A DNA stretch of 64,000 bases from Sequoia sempervirens (lineage: Eukaryota > Streptophyta > Pinopsida > Cupressales > Cupressaceae). Under the pieces are notes generated by a model. It was not told the DNA's origin, searched no databases, and saw nothing but the letters and a program-made list of their open reading frames with translations. Where the stretch lies: positions 121,725,394-121,789,393 of the forward strand of contig VDFB02252616.1 of assembly GCA_007258455.2 (NCBI GenBank). Direction: 5' to 3'. Each line of letters opens with the position of its first letter. Positions within the stretch are counted from its first letter, which is position 1. The position numbers and the translations under genes are program-made. This document shows, piece by piece, positions 53,889 to 64,000 of the stretch.

Positions 53889-54064
53889 AAAAATAAACTA
53901 TATTTTACACTCCAATACATTTGTTAAATGTAAAGTCATGTGTCATGGAAGAGGCACATTTGTCCAAGAATGATACATATTTAAAGATATTTGGATCTAT
54001 CTATTTGAATATAGAAAAAATCTATAAATTTATACTCTTTAATTTTATACATGGTATGAGAGTA
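53886..54064 (+). mobile_element. Possible short LTR followed by a PBS-like site
   Basis: TGTAAAAAAATAA at 53886 and TTTTATACA ending at 54051 would be an LTR of only 166 bp. The next bases TGGTATGAGAGTA resemble the TGGTATCAGAGC PBS. Short LTRs of this kind occur in TRIM elements. No second LTR was found, so this is weak. Confidence 0.3.
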
Positions 54065-54070
54065 GTATTG

Positions 54071-54088
54071 ATTCTTTGTGCCTAAGTT
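54071..54088. repeat. Left target-site duplication of the LINE
   Basis: ATTCTTTGTGCCTAAGTT, identical to 57673-57690 at the other end of the LINE. Confidence 0.93.
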
Positions 54089-57000
54089 TTTTTTTATATT
54101 TTTTATTGATAAGTGCTTTCAAAGGGGATAGCGCCCATGTACATTAATACCCTTTCGCATGCCTAGTTAGAATATAATCAACTTTAGGAAACCAAGTTAC
54201 AGACACACCCAAGCCATCTAAGCCACCCTACAGTAGCAGGAAGTGGTAGATCACTGCCAAACACCTTCCCACCTCCAACACCTTTGCAAGGCTACCTACG
54301 TTGAGCCACGAACGACCGGAGTCCATAAATTTGGAGAAAGCATCCATATTAGAGTTTATAACCCCTACCCTGAACACATCCCACGGATTCACCATGAAGT
54401 TCTCCATCGCCTCCCTGAGCTATTGTAATGCTTCAACTTCATACACCTCCCCTTCGTCCTCCTCAATGTCAATGCTGGCAGGATCAAAGAAGATCCTAAG
54501 GTGGCTAACCAAATTGTATGCGGTCAATGCCAAAGTTGCATTTTCCATAGTAGGAGCGTTAGCAAGTGTCACAAACCCATTGAATAGCTCAACCGTCCTC
54601 TCCTGGGAGCCGATTACATCCACCAAAGGCCCAATCACAGTCTCATATATCTTCATGTCGCACCAATGACAATCCTCCTTAAGCACCCCCGACACCAAAT
54701 CCACTAACGTAGCTCCCACTTCCGAGTGATGGGTAGAAAAAATTCATCCATAGTGCTCTGCGAGTGTCTCCTTAGAGCACAGGAAACTTAGACCAAAAAA
54801 GTGCATCATCTTGGCTCACTGTAATTCGCCCCAGATTCATAAATTGCTTTGAATGCATAGAATACTAGCAGACAAGAATATAAATGGCATTTGAGCCAGT
54901 GCCCATGACTAACAACCAATGCAACTTTTTCCAGTGAATTCAGACACCAAATCCAAACCAAATCTATACCAAATCCCAAGCTCTTCCAACACCCGCAGTC
55001 ATATGAATCACACGACAAGCCATCTAATCATAGGCCCAATGCCGCACAGAGAATATCAGCCTGTTTCCCCAAAAAAATTTGATCAATGATATCCTGTAGT
55101 CATGGCCAATGCGTAGCAATAGAGTTCGCTATCACCCAATCATCTTGGAATACTCCCCAATTTTCCAAAAAATCAACAGCTTTGTTAGCTTCTCGATAGA
55201 CGTGAACTAGGGAAAAGTTGTTAAGCTTTCCTAGCAGCTCCTTAATTGGTACAATCCAATTGCCAATTCTCCAATTTGGTGATTTCCCAGATGTGATTTC
55301 CTGCACACATAACTGTGAATCACCCTCAATTTCCACCGAGTCTATGCCATTCTAGATGCATAGTCATAAGCCTAGCCACAAAGCCTCCATCTCAACAATA
55401 TTATTAGAACAAACACCCAAATTCTTTGATGTTTCCCAAACAAACTTACCACTTATGTCTCTTATTAAACAACCGGACCCTACTCGACCAGGATTGCCTT
55501 TGGCTGCCCCGTCAAAGTTTAGCTTTCATTTTAACTGAACCGGATGAACCCAGTGCACTTCTTTCCTGTTGACCTTGCTTACTCTAAGTGTCGTGGACTT
55601 AGGAATTTTAAGATTATTCTAGGCCTTCTATATTTCCTCATCCCATCTTGAGAATTTTGACTTAGAACCAATATTGATTCTATTATTTGATGTCTCAACG
55701 ATGGCACCTTGGATATTTGCAATGAGTTGGTTACAACTTAGGGATTCCTCTTTGAAGATTCACCTGTTCCTCTCCTTCCATATGTTCCAAAAAACCAATG
55801 AAGGTGCCATTATCCAGATCCCATACCAATAGCCATTCTTGTTTGCTATTGGCTAGTTGTTTAAGAAATCCCAAAGCTTAAAGTGTATTGGACCCTGGTA
55901 ATGAAATGTCTCTTGCAACCAATCCCAACAAGAGGCAGCCATAGGACATGATAGAAATAAATGATCCACTTCTTCCTCCACTTGCTCGCAAATAACACAT
56001 CTAGACGGGCCAACAATCCCAATTCTTTTCAGTCTTTCACCAGTTAAGCACCGCCGATGTAAGGCTACCCATAGAAAAGGCCCTGCTTTGGGCAACACTT
56101 CACGCTTCCAGCAAAGGGTAGCCATCCAAGTCTTCTCCTTTCGTTGTGTGATTTGAAGATGATAGCCTAATTTGGTCGAGTACTCACCAGATGTAGCCTG
56201 ACACCATATTATTGAATCCTCCCTATTGTTCAGGTTGACCAACCTATTACTTAATTCCCGAGCCATAGCTTCTTTCAATTCTCGTGGTAATGACAAAGTG
56301 CCAACTTCAATCCACTTGGAATGGCCACCCAATGAGTCTTCTTCCTGACGAATATAGTCGACCACCTTGTCACCAAACTCTTCCTGCAACCTGTCCACGA
56401 ATTGATCCAGAGAAAACAACTCTGTCAAACTTTTATAGCCATCCCAAGAGTCCGTCCAAAACAAATCCTGCCTACCATTCCCAATTCTCCATGATAGGTG
56501 ACTAGTAATCAAGGGCCTACAATTTGAAATATATTTCCATACTACCGAGACACCTTTAATGTTTGTTGTTGTTAAAATTCTTGATGGCTCTGTGTTGTCC
56601 AAGTACTTATCCTACAAGATACGATACCACTGCTTCTCTAGGCACCTATACATCTTCCATATAAGTTTGGCTCCCAAGGAAGTGTTTTGTAGTTTGATCT
56701 TGCATAAGCTAGTACCACCATCTTCTTTTGAGTTACAGGTTGTGTCCCAACCAATAAGTGGTATTTTCTTGTCACTTTTTGAACCTTCCCATAGGAACTT
56801 TTTTAGGACTTTCTCCATGTCATTCTCCACCTTTGTAGGGGCTTCATAGCATGACATTGTATAAATCAGAATTGCTGATAGGACCACTTTTTCCATTCTA
56901 ATTCTCCCAGCCAATGTTAGCCAATTATTCTTCCACACCATTTCCTTGTTCCTACATTTTCCAACTACCTCCTCCCATTGTTTAGCCTTGCACACCCCTT

Positions 57001-57672
57001 CGAATATTTGCACACCAATAATTTTTTCTAGAAGCTTCCCCACTTGGAACACCAAGATTGCGGCGATGGCCTGCTGCATTGGAAGCCTTGTGTTGAAGAA
57101 GTAAACACATGACTTATCCCTATTCATCTTTTTCCTTGATTGCACTTCATATTTGGTGAACACCTCCTTGATACATTTGGATTCCTTAATGCTTGCCTCA
57201 TTGAGCAAGGTGGTGTCATCTACAAATTGAGAATGAGTGACTGGATCAACATTCAGTGCCACCCGCACACCCAACCAATCCATACGTTGGCTTCTTCTTT
57301 TGATGGCACAACTTAGAGATTCAGCCATAATCACAAATAAGAACGATGATATAGGATCGCCTTGTCTAAGGCTATATGTGGCCTAAAAAAAATCGTGGAG
57401 AGTACTGTTTACTAAGACCAAAAACTAGATAGAGGAGATGCAATGAGAGATAAGATCACACCAATGACTATCGAATCCCATCTTTTTCATGACCTTCGGA
57501 AGAAAGTTCTAGCGTACTTTATCATATGCCTTGCAAACATTCAATTTGATTATCATCCATGCCTTCCTACTTGACTTCATAGTATGGACTGCCTCATTGA
57601 TAAGCAAGATGTTATTTGTGATCTCCCAACCAAGGAACAAATTGTTCTGCTCTATGGATATTATCTTCCCCT
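54089..57672 (-). mobile_element. 5'-truncated LINE insertion with 18-bp TSD
   Basis: Bounded by identical 18-bp duplications. The T-rich left edge (TTTTTTTATATTTTTTATTG, the complement of an A-rich tail with AATAAAA) is the 3' end of a minus-strand element. 3584 bp long, so ORF1, endonuclease and the start of RT are missing. 5' truncation, A-tail and a long variable TSD are the signature of target-primed reverse transcription. The region 54420-55100 between RNase H and the tail has no assigned domain. Confidence 0.93.
55090..57420 (-). pseudogene. LINE RT C-terminal part, zf-RVT and RNase H
   Basis: Minus strand. RT: SLRQGDPISSFLFVIMAESL near 57360, FVDDTTLL (the catalytic F.DD) near 57215, WKNNWLTLAGRIRM near 56930, KKFLWEGSKSDKKIPLIGWD near 56770. 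Frame 56602-55853: WRIGNGRQDLFWTDSWDG, then SGEYSTKLGYHL, then PKAGPFLWVALHRRCLT and RCVICEQVEEEVDHLFLSCP (zf-RVT with C-C-H-C). RNase H: KLNFDGAAKGNPGRVGSG near 55500, EGDSQLCVQEI near 55320, HVYREANKAVDFLENWG near 55180. Plant L1 elements have this order. A stop before SLRQGDP, one at 56610 and small frameshifts near 55340 break it. Confidence 0.92.
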
Positions 57673-57690
57673 ATTCTTTGTGCCTAAGTT
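57673..57690. repeat. Right target-site duplication of the LINE
   Basis: ATTCTTTGTGCCTAAGTT, identical to 54071-54088. Confidence 0.93.
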
Positions 57691-60380
57691 GCCTATATAA
57701 AGTTGTAGTAAATAACTAAAAAAGGAAATGAGAAAGGAATTGATGAATAATTCTATTTTCTAATTTCTACTCCTTGATGGAGCATTTGACTTTAGCTCAA
57801 TTAATGTAAGGACAAAAACCCTCCATGTTTGGAATCAGACAATGAAAACCCAAAATTCCTTGAAGTGAATCATTATTGTGAAGATTTGATAAATTTCAAT
57901 TGGAAATTATAGAAATATCCATCAAATGTACAATTCACGATTGGTTACAACAATTTTCAAAGTTGTGACAACAACGATTTCATATTTACAATTAGCAGCA
58001 ATTTATTTCTTCAAAGAGCAACACCTTATTCTTCTTATCACTACCCATTTGATCAAGGGTATTAAGTTATCGAAGTTAGAGGTTAATTTGTGCATAAATA
58101 TAGCATGTTTGGCTAAAATTAATTCTTGCTAGCAAAGATCATTTTAAGGATTTAAGTTGAAATAAAGAAATTTCAATTATTTAAAAGACTCGCTTTTGTA
58201 GGACTAATCATTGGTACTTTTGTTATTTATTTTCCCTAACAACATATTAAAATTATATAACAAAGTAATAATATGTGGTTTTCTTTGTAAAACTAAACCC
58301 TGTGCATTATTGAGGGAGTTAACATTGATTAGATATCATAAAATAAAAAATATTCTATTTGAGATATTACACCAAACATACAATTGATTGGAATATTCAA
58401 CAAGGAATCTAGAAGACATCAAAAAGATGAATGATTTCCAAAATGGAGTACCAAAATTCTATATATATATATATATATATAACAATTTGATGTAAAAATT
58501 GCAACTGTATGGATGGACATAATATGAAAACTAAATACATCACAATTCTCTCTCACCATTCTACTTTTCCTATATTCATGACTTCAGAAAACACTTGTCA
58601 ATAGCTACCATTAGTTAGAATTGTTGAACGATTTTCTTGACCCATCTAATTTAAAACATGGTGAAGGTCTAACTCAAATTTGGCTATTTTTCTTGATAAT
58701 TTTGTGTTCACATCAAACAAAAGGCATCCATTAAAACTGACATTTCAAACAAAAGACACTCCAATATATATTTTATGAGTTCATGGTGAATATTTTTGAA
58801 AGTGAGAGGAGACTGTAGCTTTAGAAGAAAGTAATATCTTCATCTATTATTGACATTTGAATAAAGAAATGGGATCACAATCTTTTTTAAATTTTTACAA
58901 CTTTTGATGAAGTTTGTAATTGTTGTCACTCAATATTGTGCCCCTACTAAGTTGCAAAACTTAGCATAGTGGTGAAACATGGGAACTTTTCTAAGGTTAT
59001 GGGTCACCTAAAGTAGAAAAGAACCTCTAAAGAAAGCTAGCTCTTAATGTACTCACCTAATTAACTACTCTAATGTTTTGCAGAGGAAAGGGTAAGGAGG
59101 AAACATAAACTAAAAACTAATTCCCATGATGATGCACCAAAATATTATCTAAAGCTTATAAAGTTGCTTGTATACATAGTTTCAATCAACAACAAAGCTT
59201 GAAATGCACAACTCAATACTTATATTCCTTTGCATCAATATTTCATAAGGAGGATATAATACATACAATCCTAGAAGGAAAAAATACTCTTCACAACTCG
59301 AATCACTTGCATCTCAACACAACCTATAACCTAAAAATACATATAATTTTTGCACAAAGGTGCTACTAATGAGACACAACAAACAGGAATGAGACAACTT
59401 CACATGTAATTGCATCAATCATTCAAATGTACACAATAGAATAGAAAATTAAGAAGGAAAATTTGTTTATCTTCATTGATCTCCAAGGTGTAAACTGCTA
59501 TACATGTTTATCAAAAATGAGTTACAAATACCATCTTCTACTGAAAAGGACTTCAAAAGTCACAATGTAGACAAAATATGATAAGAACTAACTTCAAAAA
59601 TGATAATTGAAGTTACTGTAAGACTTTCCCAACAATTGCACAAAATTAGGGACTACAAACTCCCTTGGTCGTGCATAACCAAAAAGCCTAAAATCTAGCC
59701 CCTAAACCCACTCCAAAAAGGCTCAAAGGTGAAGAAAAGGTCAAACCTTGACCTCACCTATCATAAAGGCATCAAAAATTGCCCCTAGATGCTCTCAACT
59801 CCCTCCAAAACCAAGTCAAAACACCCCTACATTCTCTCCACTTTTTTTTCAACTTCTTCAAATTGCCCTTATATGCTTGGCATAACTCATAAACCCTCAA
59901 CTATCCCCTATATGCTTGTACTTAGAAACAAATACATCACTATTTTGCATTTACATAACATTAATCAAGCGATTTATAATTATATCACTTAAATCAATGT
60001 TTTACATTTCATGTTCGATGCAAAATAATAACATTTGACTAAAATGTGCTTTGAGACAAAGCAAAATTCATAAGTCCATAAGGGGACACCCCTAGACACT
60101 TACATATGAGTATAATGTGTGGGTATTAATTCAATGCATAAAAAGTTAAATACAAAGGAAAATATGCCTATGGGAAGGAAGTCATCCACTTAGGGTTGTT
60201 CCCTAATCACAAAACTCGGCCACAAACATTTTCACATTTCATTTTTCATTTAGCAGCTATCTGGAAACCATCGAGTCGCCATCAAGGGTTTGTCTAGAGC
60301 TTTCATGGAGGGTTTGATTGTGAAAACCATACAAAAAATGCTTGAACCTATATGGTAAGGCTTCATTCCAAGCTACTTTG
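57691..60380. other. AT-rich intergenic DNA, no gene recognised
   Basis: No domain-bearing frame on either strand. Contains a (TA)n run at 58460-58481. Nothing else supportable. Confidence 0.6.
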
Positions 60381-60781
60381 TGTTGGTGTGAATAAGTCTT
60401 GTACCTAGTTTATTCCTTTACTAGGGACTTAGGGGACTTAATTCACATGTTAAGTTTACTTAGGATATTAGTTGTCTCTTCTAGATAAGTATTAGTTGTC
60501 TTATCTAGAATTTTCACTTTCCTAGGTAGTTATGAGTTATTTTTCTAATGTGATGGGTTAAGACACTTGTTATGATATTTTCTTATCCTATCTCTCAGCC
60601 TTGCCTTTATAAGCAAGGCATCTCTAGCATATTTTGCATTGTATTGTATTGCATAGAACATATTGTATCATATTGCAATCCTTGTTTGGTGGAATAGCAT
60701 CTTCCATTGTTGCTTCTATCTATCTCTTGTGGAGGTTATTTGGTGTTGCAGATTGAAGATCTTGGGTTGATCACTTCAACA
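60381..60781 (+). repeat. 5' LTR of copia element H, 401 bp
   Basis: Starts TGTTGGTGTG, ends CACTTCAACA (TGTTG/CAACA inverted termini), followed at once by a PBS. TATA candidate CTTTATAA at 60605-60612 sits exactly in the loop of the inverted repeat GCCTTGC/GCAAGGC. The 3' LTR is beyond the window or lost. Confidence 0.88.
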
Positions 60782-60793
60782 GGGTATCAGAGC
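60782..60793 (+). promoter_or_regulatory. Primer-binding site of copia H
   Basis: GGGTATCAGAGC follows the LTR end directly; eleven of twelve bases match the initiator-Met tRNA PBS. Confidence 0.9.
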
Positions 60794-62286
60794 TTTGAAT
60801 ATGGCAAGCCCCTTCCTTTTTCATTAGAGAGTTTCCATCAAGTTCTATTGGGATTTGAGTTTCTTGTATCCTATATTGCATGTATGCATTTTGGTGAGAT
60901 CTAGTGATTGCAACACTTTTGGCTATAGTGGCAGTATTTTAGGCTGTCCCATTACATCTAGGAGGCTCAAGAAAGTTAGATTTGGCTTTTGTTTCACTCA
61001 ATTTGGTCACCATTTGCAACTTTGGAAAATAAGGGTTTGGAGCTTAGATCTGGTGAACAACTTTTTATAGGAGCATTTTTTACAACAAAAAAAAGCTTGC
61101 CATTGCGCCTGGGTGGCCGTTTGCGAGAATTTTCATATATAATTTTCCTATATTTGAAAAAAATTGTTTTTGGGGAAAAAACTATTTTAGTTGAGTCGTA
61201 CAACCCCCCAGCTTGCAAGGTACATCATCAGAATATTTTTATAAAAAAATCCTGCTTTATTAGTTTCTATCGGTGGTGTTTTTTTTTTGAAAATTTTCAA
61301 ATAAAAATATATATTAAAAGCGCTTATTAAAGTGCTGCCAAGCGCTTATTAAAGTGCTGCCAAGCGCTTTTATTAAGCGCTAACAAGCACTTTTAATAAG
61401 CCCGTAGACTTTTGTCTGCAACAGTTTCTAAAGAGACTATCGATGTTTGCTTATTCGCCAGCAAGCAGTCACAATCTTCACCACCAGGAGGGCAGCTACG
61501 TTAACCGTCGAGAGTCTCTAAACCACTGGCCTTCTAACAGTCTTCGCTAGCATTTTATGCTAGCCACCTGGAGATCACCACCAGCAGGAAATTTAACCGC
61601 CATGCAGGCGGTGGAAGTCTTAATCGCCAGGAGATAGTTGGTGCATGTGACCACCTCCCAGCAGACCACTAGCGGTTAGCGGTAACTGTCAGATTTTTTT
61701 TTCCAACCAGCAGGACCCAGTCATGTGGAGAACTAGGCACCAACCCCCAAGGGCTTATCTTTTGCACCCAACTAGTCTTCAATTTTGCTCATGTTTAGTG
61801 TTGAAGGTGCCTTTTATAGGCCTTTTTTTCATTTTTGCATAACTTTTCACCACGGCGTCGGATTTTCAAAAATGAGATATCGTCGGAAAGCTGGTTCGAC
61901 AAACTTCACAGTGGTGTAGGTGATTCTTCTATATTTTGACTTTTTTTTGCCAGTTTTTTCAGCCCAAAGTTAGAGGTGCATTTATTGCTTGTACTTGGCA
62001 TAACTTTTGCATACGAAATCAAAATTTGAAAAAAAAAATTGAAATTGCTCAGAAAATTGAAAGGAATTTGTTTGTAACCTTCTTTTCAATTTTGGGAAGC
62101 TCTTTTTTCCAAAAATTATAAAAATCATTGTGTGTTATAAATAGTTGATTGGAGCTTTTCAATTGTACAAATTGCAAAAAAAATTCATTGTAATTTGCTA
62201 GGGGGTTGCAAATTCAGTTTTAATACATTCTAGGGGGGTGAAAGGCACAATTTAAGTGCCGCATTGTCTTCTTTGTTTTGGTGTTC
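60794..62286 (+). other. Long untranslated leader of copia H
   Basis: About 1.5 kb between PBS and gag start without a convincing frame, unusually long for a copia leader. Includes the AAGCGCTT repeats at 61318-61400 and poly-T/poly-A-rich stretches. Frame 60989-61330 shows no domain. Confidence 0.6.
61318..61400. repeat. 22-bp tandem repeat with palindromic AGCGCT cores
   Basis: AAGCGCTTATTAAAGTGCTGCC twice (61318-61339, 61340-61361), then diverged units AAGCGCTTTTATTAAGCGCT and AAGCACTTTTAATAAG. AGCGCT and the partly self-complementary units could fold in the RNA leader. Confidence 0.85.
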
Positions 62287-63890
62287 ATGGAAGATCTAAG
62301 GCAAATTGAACCACTCACTCCACACAATTATCATACATGGAAGCTAAAAATTATTCAATTGTTACAATCTAAGGGTCTATGGCCAATGTTAGATGCAAAA
62401 CAACCTGAATTCATATGGGATTATGAAAAATTTGTCCATAGATGTAAAATGGATGAAGCAAAAGGGCTTATTGGCTTACATGTATATAATAACTTGTTGT
62501 TTCATATTTCAGAGTGTAAAACACCTAAGAATGTTTGGGGTAAACTTGAAGAATTGTATGGTAAAACAAATCATTTCAAAGCCTTGCAACTTCAAACAGA
62601 TCTACAATCACTCTCTCCAAATGCATTTCCTTCAATTCAAGATTTCCTTGCACAATTCAAGATGATTTTTTCACAGTTGAAAGGATGTGGGAATGATATA
62701 TCTAATGATGAATGTATCTTCTTGATTATGTCTAAGTTGTAGGACCCTTATCAAGTGTTTTCTTCTACTTTCTATTCTACAATGGATGCAATGGGGAAAG
62801 ATTACAAAATTCCCTCTTTTAAGTTGTTTTGTGAGTGTCTTACTAGGGAAGAGGCCAAGTTGATTCAATTGGATGCCCTACCTAGTTCTAAGAATCATGC
62901 TCTAATGGCTCAATCATCCAAGGGTAAAGGAAATAATAAGAAAAATCCCAAAGCAAAATCATCTTCAGGTAGTGAGAATACCTCCAAACTAAAGCCGAAG
63001 AACAATAAGAAGTCCACTCCATCTCCTTCTTCTTCTACCTCTAGAGATTCTTCTTCCAAGTCCAAGAAAAAGAAAGGAGATCCTTGTTCATTTTGTGGAA
63101 AAACTGGGCATGATGCAACTCATTCTTTTAAGAGATTGGAATCCTTGGAGGAAGCTATGAAGAAGCACAACATTTAAGTGGCTAATCCTTCTTCCATGAG
63201 CAAAGGGCAAGCTCTTTCAGCACGTGTCATTCATTCATCTTCAGACAGTTGGATTCTTGATTCAGGTGCTTCACATCACATGACCAATTCACGTGATCTT
63301 GATTCCATTGTTCACACTTCTACTTCTCGAGATTGCAGCTGGGAACTCTTCATAGATTCCAGTTTTGGGGACAGACTCCATTCAGATGCTAGATGGGTGC
63401 ATTGAGGATGTTCTTCTTGTTCTTGATATTTCAGTTAATCTACTTTCCATATATCAGATTTGTCATTCTAGAGATGGGAAGTCAATTGAGTTTACTCCAC
63501 AGAATGTGACTATTAGATAGTTGCAAGATCCTAAGAAGGTTGTTGCTACAGGGATAGTTGATCATGAGAACCATTTGTATCGATTTGATGGCTTTGAGTC
63601 TTCATCGGGTTCATGTTTTGTTGCTCATGTTGATTCAATGAGCAAGCTTTGGCATGAAATATTTGGGAACTTGAACTATAGGTATCTTCAGCAAATGCAA
63701 GTGCATAACTTAGTGGTTGGTCTTCCTAAGATTTCTTTCACGGATGGTGTTTGTCAAGGTTGTGTTCTTGGAAAGCAACATCAAGATCCTTTTCCTAAGG
63801 GTCAAGCTACTCATGCAACCACACCCCTTGTGTTGGTCCATAGTGATCTCTTGTCATTCCCAACTCCTTTTTCAGGGGCTAAGTGTAGAC
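62287..63890 (+). pseudogene. Copia H gag, protease and integrase N-terminus, truncated
   Basis: ATG 62287 (MEDLRQIEPLTPHNYHTWK) opens a gag of the UBN2/copia type; the upstream in-frame TTG is not needed. The same frame continues through a TAG at 62740 and a TAA at 63175. Zinc knuckle CSFCGKTGHDATHSF at 63090 (last Cys lost). Protease WILDSGASHHMTNS at 63250. A frameshift near 63370 leads to CIEDVLLVLDISVNLLSI, a stop near 63518, then integrase zinc-binding region LWHEIFGNLNYRYLQQM and GVCQGCVLGKQHQDPF and VLVHSDLLSFPTPF. Homology stops at about 63890 before the integrase catalytic core; the last 110 bases are unrelated. Ty1/copia order, non-functional. Confidence 0.9.
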
Positions 63891-64000
63891 ATGGAAAATG
63901 TACCAATTGATTTTATACACCTGATCCTAATTACTAACACCGCTTCATCCTGAATCATCTCCTTTGCTAGTCATTTAATTAAATAATCTTTATTTAATTA
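63891..64000. other. Sequence beyond the truncated copia H, unassigned
   Basis: After SGAKCRHGKCTN the integrase similarity is lost. The AT-rich tail (TCATTTAATTAAATAATC) has no recognisable feature; it may be the edge of another insertion continuing outside the window. Confidence 0.4.

Noticed and set aside
54301..54719. Two overlapping ORFs of about 100-120 aa near the LINE tail
   Set aside because: They are on opposite strands of the same DNA inside the LINE; the minus one (VLKEDCHWCDMKIYETV) may be LINE sequence but matches no known LINE domain.

Overview
This window reads as plant nuclear DNA from a large, repeat-dense genome, most plausibly a gymnosperm. That is inference from the content, not a species call. 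The evidence is nested Ty3/gypsy (with a chromodomain) and Ty1/copia elements, L1-type LINEs with zf-RVT and RNase H domains, hAT elements, and two very long solo LTRs. No intact protein-coding gene is visible. There is one 100-N assembly gap (43185-43284), and no tRNA, rRNA or CRISPR.

Layout. 1-1404: unassigned. 1405-8135: two minus-strand gypsy fragments. Between them lies a 2.6 kb stretch with a pentatricopeptide-repeat (PPR) pseudogene. The second gypsy fragment is split by a 1.25 kb hAT-like element. 8136-9227: a truncated LTR of the same gypsy family on the other strand, abutting the 5' half of a LINE (9228 to about 11900). 12220-18487: PBS plus 5' LTR of another gypsy family (LTR-E), split by giant solo LTR C1 (13135-17985). 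18488-19990: a remnant of a host gene with two exons, whose last exon end and splice donor are tandemly duplicated. 19991 to about 37200: the 3' LTR of an LTR-E gypsy element, split by a 15.6 kb copia element (A, 21077-36643, TSD GAATG). Element A holds a second copia (B, 21678-27338, TSD GTTTA), a second giant solo LTR (C2, 31270-35865, TSD GGGAG) and a captured piece of an ER-type Ca2+-ATPase gene. 37200-41300: gypsy integrase tail, an LTR-like fragment, and a broken hAT transposase gene with another hAT element inside it. 41305-43184: an array of roughly 205-bp repeats running into the gap. 43285-46530: AT-rich DNA ending in a gypsy-type LTR end. 46531-49145: 3' half of a LINE. 49287-52060: coding relics. 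52080-53350: degenerate telomere-like repeats. 54089-57672: a 5'-truncated LINE with an 18-bp target-site duplication. 60381-63890: 5' part of another copia element.

How it fits together. Insertion order can be read from nesting and target-site duplications: host gene remnant, then gypsy E2, then copia A, then copia B and giant LTR C2. By-eye LTR divergence of A and of B is about 3% each, almost all transitions, as expected for methylated, silenced repeats. The most notable items are the Ca2+-ATPase fragment inside copia A, the very regular 70-bp GCGCCC array inside the giant LTR, a palindromic box shared by two unrelated LTR families, and the hAT-in-hAT nest with a possible captured exon.
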